A DNA stretch of 64,000 bases from Poa pratensis (GCA_947311845.1 CAMZMU010000111.1:21086773-21150772); one strand, 5' to 3'; counted from the stretch's first letter, positions 1 to 12,940 are shown. Translations and numbers: made by a program. Notes: generated by a model from the letters alone, not told the origin.

Positions 1-515
1 ATTTCTTGCAAATATAAATTCAGTATCTCTATAGTACTGTTTCTCTGTCGAGTACGATGTATTCCGGAATCATTTTAAGATATGTATATATTTCCATGTT
101 TGACACATGTCGAGATTAATACATCTATTTGCAATTGAAATTTTCAATTTCTTGTAAATGTAGATGCAAAATCAAAGTGATTTCCTCAAATTGATGTTTT
201 GGGATCATGATGTGGTGTGTAGATTTATCTACCACTACTGTTTAAGCCTACATTTTGTCATTTTTGACATTATGATTGCCAATGTGCTCTCCCATACATT
301 TTATTAAGTTATGACATAAGGCATTCGAAGTGTGAGTATCTTATACTCCGCTAATGCCGCTAGATCTACTCCAAAATTTATTTTGGAGATTATCTACAAC
401 GTGTCATACTAAACAATTTGAGATTCACACTAATGAGTTCAAGCCCACTTCTTGAAACTTCATTTATTTTGCATAGTTCATTACGATATAACCATGATGG
501 ATTTTAGTTTACCAA
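1..515 (+). other. Left flank, probable copia leader / 5' internal DNA, no gene
   Basis: AT-rich sequence with no convincing coding frame. It lies directly upstream of the gag fragment at 516-726, so it is probably the 5' leader or decayed gag start of the copia element whose 3' half resumes at 53804; the 5' LTR would lie outside the window. A perfect 9-bp inverted repeat with a 2-nt loop (CTCCAAAAT/ATTTTGGAG) occurs at 369-388. Assignment to the copia element is inference from position and orientation. Confidence 0.35.
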
Positions 516-731
516 ATGGAAATTAATATTCTCTGGTTTACCCATATGGATACACGATGGATTGAGAGTTTTATGCACTTGCTCTCAACAGCCACAACTA
601 TCCTAAATGGGGATCATGGACATAAAGATCGCCCTTGCGTCCCGTGGTTAGTGCATGCAACCCAACCTCCGGATGTTCCACTCCCGGCTGGAGTCACACC
701 GATGACAAATGAGCAAAAACATGTTGCTTTG
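516..731 (+). pseudogene. Ty1/copia gag, N-terminal fragment interrupted by the LTR array
   Basis: An open frame runs from 516 into the LTR array. Its end (...MTNEQKHVAL) is the usual position just before the copia UBN2-type gag domain. The remainder of that domain appears in matching order immediately after the array at 53809, preceded by the same five bases CTTTG. The first ~70 residues are not conserved enough to name a copia family. The gene is physically broken by the 53-kb insertion and is certainly non-functional. The exact start is uncertain. Confidence 0.5.
727..731. repeat. Target-site duplication CTTTG (left copy)
   Basis: CTTTG immediately precedes the first LTR base (TGTAATG...) and is repeated at 53804-53808 immediately after the last LTR base (...GTCACA). 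A 5-bp duplication is the normal size for Ty3 and copia integrases. It marks the entire array as derived from one integration event. Confidence 0.85.
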
Positions 732-3700
732 TGTAATGCCCCGGGAGTTTTTCCCAATTAGTTTTGTTTGTTTTTCTTTTCGCATCATCATGACATCATG
801 CATCAATCACCTTGCATGTTTTTGCTAAGCATAAAAAATAATATTTTTGCAAACCTTATTTTGTTTTGGCAAAAAAATAAATCTCTCTCCCTCTCTTTCT
901 ATTTTAATAAACCCAAAATAATATTTGGACATAATTGCAAAACTATTTTAAATAAAATTAAAGTTTAGTAAACTATTTTGTAAAAGCCTTGACCCTCTCT
1001 TTTCCTCTCTTCCCTAATTTCTTTTCCCTCTTTTCTATATCCTTTTCTCTCTCTTTTATTTCCCTAAATAATTGAGAAATTCGTGGAATTGTTAAAAGGC
1101 CGGAGCAATGCATCTGGCCTAGCCCAACTCCTCCTCCGCTTTCTCCTTCCTACGGAGAAGAGCTCGCACATGGTGGCCTCCACCCGCAGCGACCAGCGCC
1201 CTGCCCCTCTCCTTTTCCCCTCCTTAAATCCTCCACCCGGCCGCCTCCAGCAAACCCTAGCCTCTCCCTCTTCTTCCCCTCACGCCGCCGCCACCATCTT
1301 CCTCTCCTCCCCTTTCTTTTCTCCACCTCCATGGCCGGAGCTGCGCTCAAGCTCGCCACTGACTCCGTCCACCTCGTGCTCGCCCTTCGCGCCAGGAGTC
1401 GCGCCTCGCCTTCCTCCGCCCCCGACAGCAAGCAGGAGGTCCGGGAACCGTCGACGACGCCACTACAAGCTCGTTTTCCTCTTCCGGCCGCGTGCACACC
1501 GTCGTCGTCCCCGACAGTACGCGCCGCCCCGAGCCCCTCCATCATGTCTAGGAGTTACGCCGTCGTCTACTACGTATCGAGCCGGATGGAATCGAGCTGG
1601 ACCGCGAAGGATCGACGCCAACGAGTCCTTCTTCCACGACGCCATCCGTCCGCTGGAGCGCCAAGGTCGCCGTCCTCTACGTCCGTCCGCAGCCCATATC
1701 TTCGTCTCGCCTCATCCACGACCTTCCCGGCAAGGAAGACCCCGACCCTCCCCACGGTGAGCCTCGCCGTCTTCCTTCTCTCCCTTTCCGTCCGCCATGG
1801 CCGTCGCGTGCAAGCCGTGAGCTTGCACGTCTTTGCACAGCACGCCCGCGCTGGTGTTGCCCCTGCTCCCTCCTATACACACCAGCACCCACACCACTCT
1901 AGCATCATCTCTGCACCCCGAAGACACCGTGTGCCGCCCGCTTCTGTTCGTCGCTGGCCACGCCCATCCGTCGCGTCGTCGTCCGGCTTAAAGCCTGAAG
2001 CTTTTGTCAATTCAGTTAACGTCTTTGCTACGCTTTATGTTCCGTCCGCTTCAAATGTAATCACCAATCGATGCATAGCCCATTGGCTAGCTCTTCTGTC
2101 CTTTACCCAGCAGGTCACAAGGTCGATTCCCACCGGAAGCACCTTTTCCTTCTCTGTCTATTTTCTTTTCCTTTTTTATCATTTGAAGAAAATATCTATT
2201 TTGTAAATGCTATAACTTGGTCATCTTAATTCCAATAAATACTAATGTTATATCTATTTTGATCAGAAAAATGTAAGGAATATTAATATGTCATCCATGA
2301 TCATGTTTGCATCATCTAGCTTGTTGCTTAGTGGTCTTTTGCATAATCATCTAAATAATTAAATATGGAATGTGTGGGATAATAATATAAAGTTTGTCCC
2401 TATTCCATTTAACTTGGTGTAGCTCACCCATAACCTGTTTTATCTTGTTAATCAACATTTAATTTGGTGGTTAGATAAATAACTTGAACCTATAATTAAT
2501 TGTCGGAATCTCGGTTCCGCTTAATTTGGCTTAAGTTGTGTCTTACCCTGTCATGCATCATATCATGAACATGCTGATTCTTTTGCCGTAGTAGTAAGTG
2601 TTGCATCCGCTGTTTTTTCCAGTGTTTGTTGCTTCTTCGCGGTTAAGACGTTGAGATGATGTGAGCAACGACAAGTTCTGCTACCCCGGTGTTTCCAGGC
2701 AAGCTTTGCTCACTTGCTACCATTACATTGTCTTCCATTCTTGCCGTTGATCTATGCTATCCTTATGTTACGATGCTTGTGTCTCGATCCCAGTAATGTT
2801 TACCATGCAGCCACATATAGCCTTATCCCCACATCCCATCACCTTGTTGTTTGTTTGCCTGTTAGCCTTTGCGAGTCGTAGTGCATGCTTAGGTTTGTTG
2901 TTGCGAGTCTGTCTTTCTTTTGCTTCACATGCTTAGTATGATAGGTTGGCTCAACTTTACTTAATATGATGATAATGTTTGTGGGTTATACCTAAATGAT
3001 AAGGCACCCGGTGGAAGGCCAATGCGTTGGTGTTTTGTTCTGCTAAGTGTTGCACTAGGAACTCAGTTCTTGTCCTCTTATCCAAGTACGAGCGCACTTC
3101 CCACTCGTGGGTGGTCCTATGGAACCCCCCTCGACTCTGACCGGAACTTCAGCTTGTCCAGGCGCCACAACTAGTTCGGGTTTTCCATTTGCTCATATGC
3201 ATCTGCACGTGACTTGATGATGAGAGGTTCGATGATATGGGGGAGCATATAGGTGCGATGCGATGTCGAGTGGGTATACCCATGGCCTCTGCCCATCTCG
3301 GCCGTAGACGCAAACGATTGAGTCCGCTATGGAGGTATCGGCCGGACTCTGGACGCGGTAACAACTCAGATGGGTGGTACCTGGACTTGCTGTAGTGAAG
3401 GAACAGAATCGTGTTGAGAAGACCTACCTTTTATCTGGGTTGATCGAACGTGTATGGGTTAACCATAGTGCACCCCTGCAGGGTTAAATCTTTTCGAGAA
3501 GCCGAGTCCGCGGTTATGGACAACTTGGATCGGATGCTGGCTAACAAGATCATAAACAACTTACACCTAATGATTCTAATTAACTTGACTAGTAAGTTAG
3601 ACTTACTTTCACAATAAGATGTAAACTAAAATTTGACAACTGTGTGAGTTTTCCCTCGATTGCTTCCTCATACTTGGTTGAGGGGGTGAATCTGGAAGTG

Positions 3701-4303
3701 TTATGTTTGGTGTTAGTTGCTAGTTGTTTCGTTCACGCTCTCTTATCCCTCTCCAATAGTCGGAAGTTGTAGTGTGTCTCTATAGGTTGTTTAGTGCTGC
3801 TGCTGCCTCTCAGTCCACCTCCCCATACTTGGTAGTCTTTGTGTTGGTATCTTTTGAGCATTGCTTGCCAGGCGGTTGTGCCTGACCCATCTTTGGGCTG
3901 TACTTTTATGTGCAGTCAACAGGTTTGAAGTCTGACGACGTTAGCCTGGGTATCCCTCCGGCTCGGCCTGGGCAGGGATATGGACGCCATGGTTATCTTC
4001 AGGACTCTTAGTCCAATTTGTATCTTGTCTGTAGTTGGACACCCTTTTCCTTTCGCTGTGATTTGGATCTTTGTAATGTATCAGTTGTATCTTGACTCGT
4101 TTGAGTCGTTCTTGTATATATATCTCCTTCTGTTGTTGTTGTGGATTCTTTTCGTGAACTGTTGTAATGTTATCACAATTCCACCCACATAACGCGCATG
4201 TTTCAGCGTGCACGTTATGTCTGGTGGGCGACCTAAAATCGTTATTATGCGGATTTTGGCGGGATCGCTAAAATCTACATAGTACCGATTTTGGGGCGTC
4301 ACA
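732..4303 (+). repeat. LTR copy 1 (5'-most, 3572 bp)
   Basis: Begins TGTAATGCCCCGGGAG and ends GGGGCGTCACA, an imperfect terminal inverted repeat. Inside, in order: an AT-rich start; a ~100-bp polypyrimidine tract (978-1075); a GC-rich stretch (about 1090-2000) with a CTTAAATCC TATA-like box and a CAAACCCTAGCC leader motif; then AT-rich DNA to the end. Long open frames in the GC-rich part (e.g. 1083-1760, 1331-2206) are low-complexity Ser/Pro/Arg and overlap one another in different frames, so they are not proposed as genes. Distinguishing variants are AAGTTGTGTC near 2535 and CGCGGTAAC near 3356. Confidence 0.85.
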
Positions 4304-4800
4304 AAGTGGTATCAGAGCTTTGGTTCCGAAACCCTAGGTTGTTTCGATACAAATGGTTATCGAAGCAGCGGGTCCGCAAAGCCTGTAGGATAACCTCGCT
4401 AACGGTCGTTGTTTGTAGAGTGTCAAAACTAGTTTGGCTAAAAGTATTTTTGAAATATCTCAATAGGATTCTTGTTTACTCCTTACCTCTATTCTACTTC
4501 TCCTCTTACCTTATTTGTTTTGGAGTCTCCTCTCTTACCCATCTTTCAAGTGATTGGATTCCAACGTGGGTGGGCGATCTCTATGCCTTTTAACCTAGTA
4601 GGTTCGATCTTTCGAAGTCTTCCTCGACGTGAGCAACCCTTCTTGTTAGTGGTGTCGACAACTTGAAGGTGGAGTTACAACTTCTTGTTAGTGGTGTCGA
4701 GAAGATCGACATGGAGCTTGAAGGTTCGGTAGTTTACTCCTCTCTTCCTTTTGCGTCGGCTTGGATCGCGGGGGCGCGATCCCTTGTTAGTGGTGTCGAT
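4304..4800 (+). other. Leader 1 with tRNA-iMet primer-binding site (4307-4318)
   Basis: The primer site TGGTATCAGAGC lies 3 nt after the LTR end. The 17-nt motif CTTGTTAGTGGTGTCGA occurs three times (4642-4658, 4684-4700, 4783-4799); the last copy stops 1 nt before the next LTR. A hairpin GGATCGCG-GGGG-CGCGATCC lies at 4763-4782. There is no purine-rich tract of the usual kind directly before the next LTR, and no gag frame. Confidence 0.8.
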
Positions 4801-7800
4801 TGTAATGCCCCGGAGTTTTTCCCAATTAGTTTTGTTGTTTTTCTTTTCGCATCATCATGACATCATGCATCAATCACCTTGCATGTTTTTGCTAAGCATA
4901 AAAAATAATATTTTTGCAAACCTTATTTTGTTTTGGCAAAAAAATAAATCTCTCTCCCTCTCTTTCTATTTTAATAAACCCAAAATAATATTTGGACATA
5001 ATTGCAAAACTATTTAAATAAAATTAAAGTTTAGTAAACTATTTTGTAAAAGCCTTGACCCTCTCTTTTCCTCTCTTCCCTAATTTCTTTTCCCTCTTTT
5101 CTATATCCTTTTCTCTCTCTTTTATTTCCCTAAATAATTGAGAAATTCGTGGAATTGTTAAAAGGCCGGAGCAATGCATCTGGCCTAGCCCAACTCCTCC
5201 TCCGCTTTCTCCTTCCTACGGAGAAGAGCTCGCACATGGTGGCCTCCACCCGCAGCGACCAGCGCCCTGCCCCTCTCCTTTTCCCCTCCTTAAATCCTCC
5301 ACCCGCCCGCCTCCAGCAAACCCTAGCCTCTCCCTCTTCTTCCCCTCACGCCGCCGCCACCATCTTCCTCTCCTCCCCTTTCTTTTCTCCACCTCCATGG
5401 CCGGAGCTGCGCTCAAGCTCGCCACTGACTCCGTCCACCTCGTGCTCGCCCTTCGCGCCAGGAGTCGCGCCTCGCCTTCCTCCGCCCCCGACAGCAAGCA
5501 GGAGGTCCGGGAACCGTCGACGACGCCACTACAAGCTCGTTTTCCTCTTCCGGCCGCGTGCACACCGTCGTCGTCCCCGACAGTACGCGCCGCCCCGAGC
5601 CCCTCCATCATGTCTAGGAGTTACGCCGTCGTCTACTACGTATCGAGCCGGATGGAATCGAGCTGGACCGCGAAGGATCGACGCCAACGAGTCCTTCTTC
5701 CACGACGCCATCCGTCCGCTGGAGCGCCAAGGTCGCCGTCCTCTACGTCCGTCCGCAGCCCATATCTTCGTCTCGCCTCATCCACGACCTTCCCGGCAAG
5801 GAAGACCCCGACCCTCCCCACGGTGAGCCTCGCCGTCTTCCTTCTCTCCCTTTCCGTCCGCCATGGCCGTCGCGTGCAAGCCGTGAGCTTGCACGTCTTT
5901 GCACAGCACGCCCGCGCTGGTGTTGCCCCTGCTCCCTCCTATACACACCAGCACCCACACCACTCTAGCATCATCTCTGCACCCCGAAGACACCGTGTGC
6001 CGCCCGCTTCTGTTCGTCGCTGGCCACGCCCATCCGTCGCGTCGTCGTCCGGCTTAAAGCCTGAAGCTTTTGTCAATTCAGTTAACGTCTTTGCTACGCT
6101 TTATGTTCCGTCCGCTTCAAATGTAATCACCAATCGATGCATAGCCCATTGGCTAGCTCTTCTGTCCTTTACCCAGCAGGTCACAAGGTCGATTCCCACC
6201 GGAAGCACCTTTTCCTTCTCTGTCTATTTTCTTTTCCTTTTTTATCATTTGAAGAAAATATCTATTTTGTAAATGCTATAACTTGGTCATCTTAATTCCA
6301 ATAAATACTAATGTTATATCTATTTTGATCAGAAAAATGTAAGGAATATTAATATGTCATCCATGATCATGTTTGCATCATCTAGCTTGTTGCTTAGTGG
6401 TCTTTTGCATAATCATCTAAATAATTAAATATGGAATGTGTGGGATAATAATATAAAGTTTGTCCCTATTCCATTTAACTTGGTGTAGCTCACCCATAAC
6501 CTGTTTTATCTTGTTAATCAACATTTAATTTGGTGGTTAGATAAATAACTTGAACCTATAATTAATTGTCGGAATCTCGGTTCCGCTTAATTTGGCTTAA
6601 GTTGCGTCTTACCCTGTCATGCATCATATCATGAACATGCTGATTCTTTTGCCGTAGTAGTAAGTGTTGCATCCGCTGTTTTTTCCAGTGTTTGTTGCTT
6701 CTTCGCGGTTAAGACGTTGAGATGATGTGAGCAACGACAAGTTCTGCTACCCCGGTGTTTCCAGGCAAGCTTTGCTCACTTGCTACCATTACATTGTCTT
6801 CCATTCTTGCCGTTGATCTATGCTATCCTTATGTTACGATGCTTGTGTCTCGATCCCAGTAATGTTTACCATGCAGCCACATATAGCCTTATCCCACATC
6901 CCATCACCTTGTTGTTTGTTTGCCTGTTAGCCTTTGCGAGTCGTAGTGCATGCTTAGGTTTGTTGTTGCGAGTCTGTCTTTCTTTTGCTTCACATGCTTA
7001 GTATGATAGGTTGGCTCAACTTTACTTAATATGATGATAATGTTTGTGGGTTATACCTAAATGATAAGGCACCCGGTGGAAGGCCAATGCGTTGGTGTTT
7101 TGTTCTGCTAAGTGTTGCACTAGGAACTCAGTTCTTGTCCTCTTATCCAAGTACGAGCGCACTTCCCACTCGTGGGTGGTCCTATGGAACCCCCCTCGAC
7201 TCTGACCGGAACTTCAGCTTGTCCAGGCGCCACAACTAGTTCGGGTTTTCCATTTGCTCATATGCATCTGCACGTGACTTGATGATGAGAGGTTCGATGA
7301 TATGGGGGAGCATATAGGTGCGATGCGATGTCGAGTGGGTATACCCATGGCCTCTGCCCATCTCGGCCGTAGACGCAAACGATTGAGTCCGCTATGGAGG
7401 TATCGGCCGGACTCTGGACGCGGGTAACAACTCAGATGGGTGGTACCTGGACTTGCTGTAGTGAAGGAACAGAATCGTGTTGAGAAGACCTACCTTTTAT
7501 CTGGGTTGATCGAACGTGTATGGGTTAACCATAGTGCACCCCTGCAGGGTTAAATCTTTTCGAGAAGCCGAGTCCGCGGTTATGGACAACTTGGATCGGA
7601 TGCTGGCTAACAAGATCATAAACAACTTACACCTAATGATTCTAATTAACTTGACTAGTAAGTTAGACTTACTTTCACAATAAGATGTAAACTAAAATTT
7701 GACAACTGTGTGAGTTTTCCCTCGATTGCTTCCTCATACTTGGTTGAGGGGGTGAATCTGGGAAGTGTTATGTTTGGTGTTAGTTGCTAGTTGTTTCGTT

Positions 7801-8371
7801 CACGCTCTCTTATCCCTCTCCAATAGTCGGAAGTTGTAGTGTGTCTCTATAGGTTGTTTAGTGCTGCTGCTGCCTCTCAGTCCACCTCCCCATACTTTGG
7901 TAGTCTTTGTGTTGGTATCTTTTGAGCATTGCTTGCCAGGCGGTTGTGCCTGACCCATCTTTGGGCTGTACTTTTATGTGCAGTCAACAGGTTTGAAGTC
8001 TGACGACGTTAGCCTGGGTATCCCTCCGGCTCGGCCTGGGCAGGGATATGGACGCCATGGTTATCTTCAGGACTCTTAGTCCAATTTGTATCTTGTCTGT
8101 AGTTGGACACCCTTTTCCTTTCGCTGTGATTTGGATCTTTGTAATGTATCAGTTGTATCTTGACTCGTTTGAGTCGTTCTTGTATATATATCTCCTTCTG
8201 TTGTTGTTGTGGATTCTTTTCGTGAACTGTTGTAATGTTATCACAATTCCACCCACATAACGCGCATGTTTCAGCGTGCACGTTATGTCTGGTGGGCGAC
8301 CTAAAATCGTTATTATGCGGATTTTGGCGGGATCGCTAAAATCTACATAGTACCGATTTTGGGGCGTCACA
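4801..8371 (+). repeat. LTR copy 2 (3571 bp)
   Basis: Same termini and internal order as copy 1 and nearly identical to it. It has private single-base losses (CCCCGGAGT at its start, CATCCCATC with three C's near 6897) and one substitution (ACCCGCCCGCC near 5301). Confidence 0.85.
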
Positions 8372-8868
8372 AAGTGGTATCAGAGCTTTGGTTCCGAAAC
8401 CCTAGGTTGTTTCGATACAAATGGTTATCGAAGCAGCGGGTCCGCAAAGCCTGTAGGATAACCTCGCTAACGGTCGTTGTTTGTAGAGTGTCAAAACTAG
8501 TTTGGCTAAAAGTATTTTTGAAATATCTCAATAGGATTCTTGTTTACTCCTTACCTCTATTCTACTTCTCCTCTTACCTTATTTGTTTTGGAGTCTCCTC
8601 TCTTACCCATCTTTCAAGTGATTGGATTCCAACGTGGGTGGGCGATCTCTATGCCTTTTAACCTAGTAGGTTCGATCTTTCGAAGTCTTCCTCGACGTGA
8701 GCAACCCTTCTTGTTAGTGGTATCGACAACTTGAAGGTGGAGTTACAACTTCTTGTTAGTGGTGTCGAGAAGATCGACATGGAGCTTGAAGGTTCGGTAG
8801 TTTACTCCTCTCTTCCTTTTGCGTCGGCTTGGATCGCGGGGGCGCGATCCCTTGTTAGTGGTGTCGAT
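8372..8868 (+). other. Leader 2 with tRNA-iMet primer site (8375-8386)
   Basis: Same primer site, triple 17-nt motif and GC hairpin as leader 1. One variant (GGTATCGACAAC near 8719) alters the first motif copy. Confidence 0.8.
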
Positions 8869-11800
8869 TGTAATGCCCCGGGAGTTTTTCCCAATTAGTT
8901 TTGTTTGTTTTTCTTTTCGCATCATCATGACATCATGCATCAATCACCTTGCATGTTTTTGCTAAGCATAAAAAATAATATTTTTGCAAACCTTATTTTG
9001 TTTTGGCAAAAAAATAAATCTCTCTCCCTCTCTTTCTATTTTAATAAACCCAAAATAATATTTGGACATAATTGCAAAACTATTTTAAATAAAATTAAAG
9101 TTTAGTAAACTATTTTGTAAAAGCCTTGACCCTCTCTTTTCCTCTCTTCCCTAATTTCTTTTCCCTCTTTTCTATATCCTTTTCTCTCTCTTTTATTTCC
9201 CTAAATAATTGAGAAATTCGTGGAATTGTTAAAAGGCCGGAGCAATGCATCTGGCCTAGCCCAACTCCTCCTCCGCTTTCTCCTTCCTACGGAGAAGAGC
9301 TCGCACATGGTGGCCTCCACCCGCAGCGACCAGCGCCCTGCCCCTCTCCTTTTCCCCTCCTTAAATCCTCCACCCGGCCGCCTCCAGCAAACCCTAGCCT
9401 CTCCCTCTTCTTCCCCTCACGCCGCCGCCACCATCTTCCTCTCCTCCCCTTTCTTTTCTCCACCTCCATGGCCGGAGCTGCGCTCAAGCTCGCCACTGAC
9501 TCCGTCCACCTCGTGCTCGCCCTTCGCGCCAGGAGTCGCGCCTCGCCTTCCTCCGCCCCCGACAGCAAGCAGGAGGTCCGGGAACCGTCGACGACGCCAC
9601 TACAAGCTCGTTTTCCTCTTCCGGCCGCGTGCACACCGTCGTCGTCCCCGACAGTACGCGCCGCCCCGAGCCCCTCCATCATGTCTAGGAGTTACGCCGT
9701 CGTCTACTACGTATCGAGCCGGATGGAATCGAGCTGGACCGCGAAGGATCGACGCCAACGAGTCCTTCTTCCACGACGCCATCCGTCCGCTGGAGCGCCA
9801 AGGTCGCCGTCCTCTACGTCCGTCCGCAGCCCATATCTTCGTCTCGCCTCATCCACGACCTTCCCGGCAAGGAAGACCCCGACCCTCCCCACGGTGAGCC
9901 TCGCCGTCTTCCTTCTCTCCCTTTCCGTCCGCCATGGCCGTCGCGTGCAAGCCGTGAGCTTGCACGTCTTTGCACAGCACGCCCGCGCTGGTGTTGCCCC
10001 TGCTCCCTCCTATACACACCAGCACCCACACCACTCTAGCATCATCTCTGCACCCCGAAGACACCGTGTGCCGCCCGCTTCTGTTCGTCGCTGGCCACGC
10101 CCATCCGTCGCGTCGTCGTCCGGCTTAAAGCCTGAAGCTTTTGTCAATTCAGTTAACGTCTTTGCTACGCTTTATGTTCCGTCCGCTTCAAATGTAATCA
10201 CCAATCGATGCATAGCCCATTGGCTAGCTCTTCTGTCCTTTACCCAGCAGGTCACAAGGTCGATTCCCACCGGAAGCACCTTTTCCTTCTCTGTCTATTT
10301 TCTTTTCCTTTTTTATCTTTTGAAGAAAATATCTATTTTGTAAATGCTATAACTTGGTCATCTTAATTCCAATAAATACTAATGTTATATCTATTTTGAT
10401 CAGAAAAATGTAAGGAATATTAATATGTCATCCATGATCATGTTTGCATCATCTAGCTTGTTGCTTAGTGGTCTTTTGCATAATCATCTAAATAATTAAA
10501 TATGGAATGTGTGGGATAATAATATAAAGTTTGTCCCTATTCCATTTAACTTGGTGTAGCTCACCCATAACCTGTTTTATCTTGTTAATCAACATTTAAT
10601 TTGGTGGTTAGATAAATAACTTGAACCTATAATTAATTGTCGGAATCTCGGTTCCGCTTAATTTGGCTTAAGTTGCGTCTTACCCTGTCATGCATCATAT
10701 CATGAACATGCTGATTCTTTTGCCGTAGTAGTAAGTGTTGCATCCGCTGTTTTTTCCAGTGTTTGTTGCTTCTTCGCGGTTAAGACGTTGAGATGATGTG
10801 AGCAACGACAAGTTCTGCTACCCCGGTGTTTCCAGGCAAGCTTTGCTCACTTGCTACCATTACATTGTCTTCCATTCTTGCCGTTGATCTATGCTATCCT
10901 TATGTTACGATGCTTGTGTCTCGATCCCAGTAATGTTTACCATGCAGCCACATATAGCCTTATCCCCACATCCCATCACCTTGTTGTTTGTTTGCCTGTT
11001 AGCCTTTGCGAGTCGTAGTGCATGCTTAGGTTTGTTGTTGCGAGTCTGTCTTTCTTTTGCTTCACATGCTTAGTATGATAGGTTGGCTCAACTTTACTTA
11101 ATATGATGATAATGTTTGTGGGTTATACCTAAATGATAAGGCACCCGGTGGAAGGCCAATGCGTTGGTGTTTTGTTCTGCTAAGTGTTGCACTAGGAACT
11201 CAGTTCTTGTCCTCTTATCCAAGTACGAGCGCACTTCCCACTCGTGGGTGGTCCTATGGAACCCCCCTCGACTCTGACCGGAACTTCAGCTTGTCCAGGC
11301 GCCACAACTAGTTCGGGTTTTCCATTTGCTCATATGCATCTGCACGTGACTTGATGATGAGAGGTTCGATGATATGGGGGAGCATATAGGTGCGATGCGA
11401 TGTCGAGTGGGTATACCCATGGCCTCTGCCCATCTCGGCCGTAGACGCAAACGATTGAGTCCGCTATGGAGGTATCGGCCGGACTCTGGACGCGGGTAAC
11501 AACTCAGATGGGTGGTACCTGGACTTGCTGTAGTGAAGGAACAGAATCGTGTTGAGAAGACCTACCTTTTATCTGGGTTGATCGAACGTGTATGGGTTAA
11601 CCATAGTGCACCCCTGCAGGGTTAAATCTTTTCGAGAAGCCGAGTCCGCGGTTATGGACAACTTGGATCGGATGCTGGCTAACAAGATCATAAACAACTT
11701 ACACCTAATGATTCTAATTAACTTGACTAGTAAGTTAGACTTACTTTCACAATAAGATGTAAACTAAAATTTGACAACTGTGTGAGTTTTCCCTCGATTG

Positions 11801-12443
11801 CTTCCTCATACTTGGTTGAGGGGGTGAATCTGGGAAGTGTTATGTTTGGTGTTAGTTGCTAGTTGTTTCGTTCACGCTCTCTTATCCCTCTCCAATAGTC
11901 GGAAGTTGTAGTGTGTCTCTATAGGTTGTTTAGTGCTGCTGCTGCCTCTCAGTCCACCTCCCCATACTTTGGTAGTCTTTGTGTTGGTATCTTTTGAGCA
12001 TTGCTTGCCAGGCGGTTGTGCCTGACCCATCTTTGGGCTGTACTTTTATGTGCAGTCAACAGGTTTGAAGTCTGACGACGTTAGCCTGGGTATCCCTCCG
12101 GCTCGGCCTGGGCAGGGATATGGACGCCATGGTTATCTTCAGGACTCTTAGTCCAATTTGTATCTTGTCTGTAGTTGGACACCCTTTTCCTTTCGCTGTG
12201 ATTTGGATCTTTGTAATGTATCAGTTGTATCTTGACTCGTTTGAGTCGTTCTTGTATATATATCTCCTTCTGTTGTTGTTGTGGATTCTTTTCGTGAACT
12301 GTTGTAATGTTATCACAATTCCACCCACATAACGCGCATGTTTCAGCGTGCACGTTATGTCTGGTGGGCGACCTAAAATCGTTATTATGCGGATTTTGGC
12401 GGGATCGCTAAAATCTACATAGTACCGATTTTGGGGCGTCACA
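8869..12443 (+). repeat. LTR copy 3 (3575 bp)
   Basis: Complete LTR, nearly identical to copies 1, 2 and 4. It carries TTATCTTTTGAAG near 10315, where copies 1, 2 and 4 read TTATCATTTGAAG; copy 5 and the right-most LTR share this variant. Confidence 0.85.
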
Positions 12444-12940
12444 AAGTGGTATCAGAGCTTTGGTTCCGAAACCCTAGGTTGTTTCGATACAAATGGTTAT
12501 CGAAGCAGCGGGTCCGCAAAGCCTGTAGGATAACCTCGCTAACGGTCGTTGTTTGTAGAGTGTCAAAACTAGTTTGGCTAAAAGTATTTTTGAAATATCT
12601 CAATAGGATTCTTGTTTACTCCTTACCTCTATTCTACTTCTCCTCTTACCTTATTTGTTTTGGAGTCTCCTCTCTTACCCATCTTTCAAGTGATTGGATT
12701 CCAACGTGGGTGGGCGATCTCTATGCCTTTTAACCTAGTAGGTTCGATCTTTCGAAGTCTTCCTCGACGTGAGCAACCCTTCTTGTTAGTGGTGTCGACA
12801 ACTTGAAGGTGGAGTTACAACTTCTTGTTAGTGGTGTCGAGAAGATCGACATGGAGCTTGAAGGTTCGGTAGTTTACTCCTCTCTTCCTTTTGCGTCGGC
12901 TTGGATCGCGGGGGCGCGATCCCTTGTTAGTGGTGTCGAT
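12444..12940 (+). other. Leader 3 with tRNA-iMet primer site (12447-12458)
   Basis: Identical in plan to leader 1; runs directly into LTR copy 4 with no PPT or coding sequence. Confidence 0.8.

Noticed and set aside
1250..1262. Telomere-like AAACCCTAG
   Set aside because: Single occurrences per unit in a GC-rich leader context; not a tandem TTTAGGG array.
1083..1760. 225- and 291-codon frames repeated in each unit, as protein-coding genes
   Set aside because: Low-complexity Ser/Pro/Arg translation, overlapping frames on both strands, an indel in copy 4 that changes the frame, and identity explained by recent copying rather than selection.
4307..4318. Possible tRNA gene at the iMet-like sequence
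   Set aside because: Only the 12-nt primer complement is present, with no cloverleaf; it is a primer-binding site.
4291..4593. 100-codon frame across the LTR end and leader
   Set aside because: Overlaps the primer-binding site and lacks any domain; leader sequence is expected to be non-coding.
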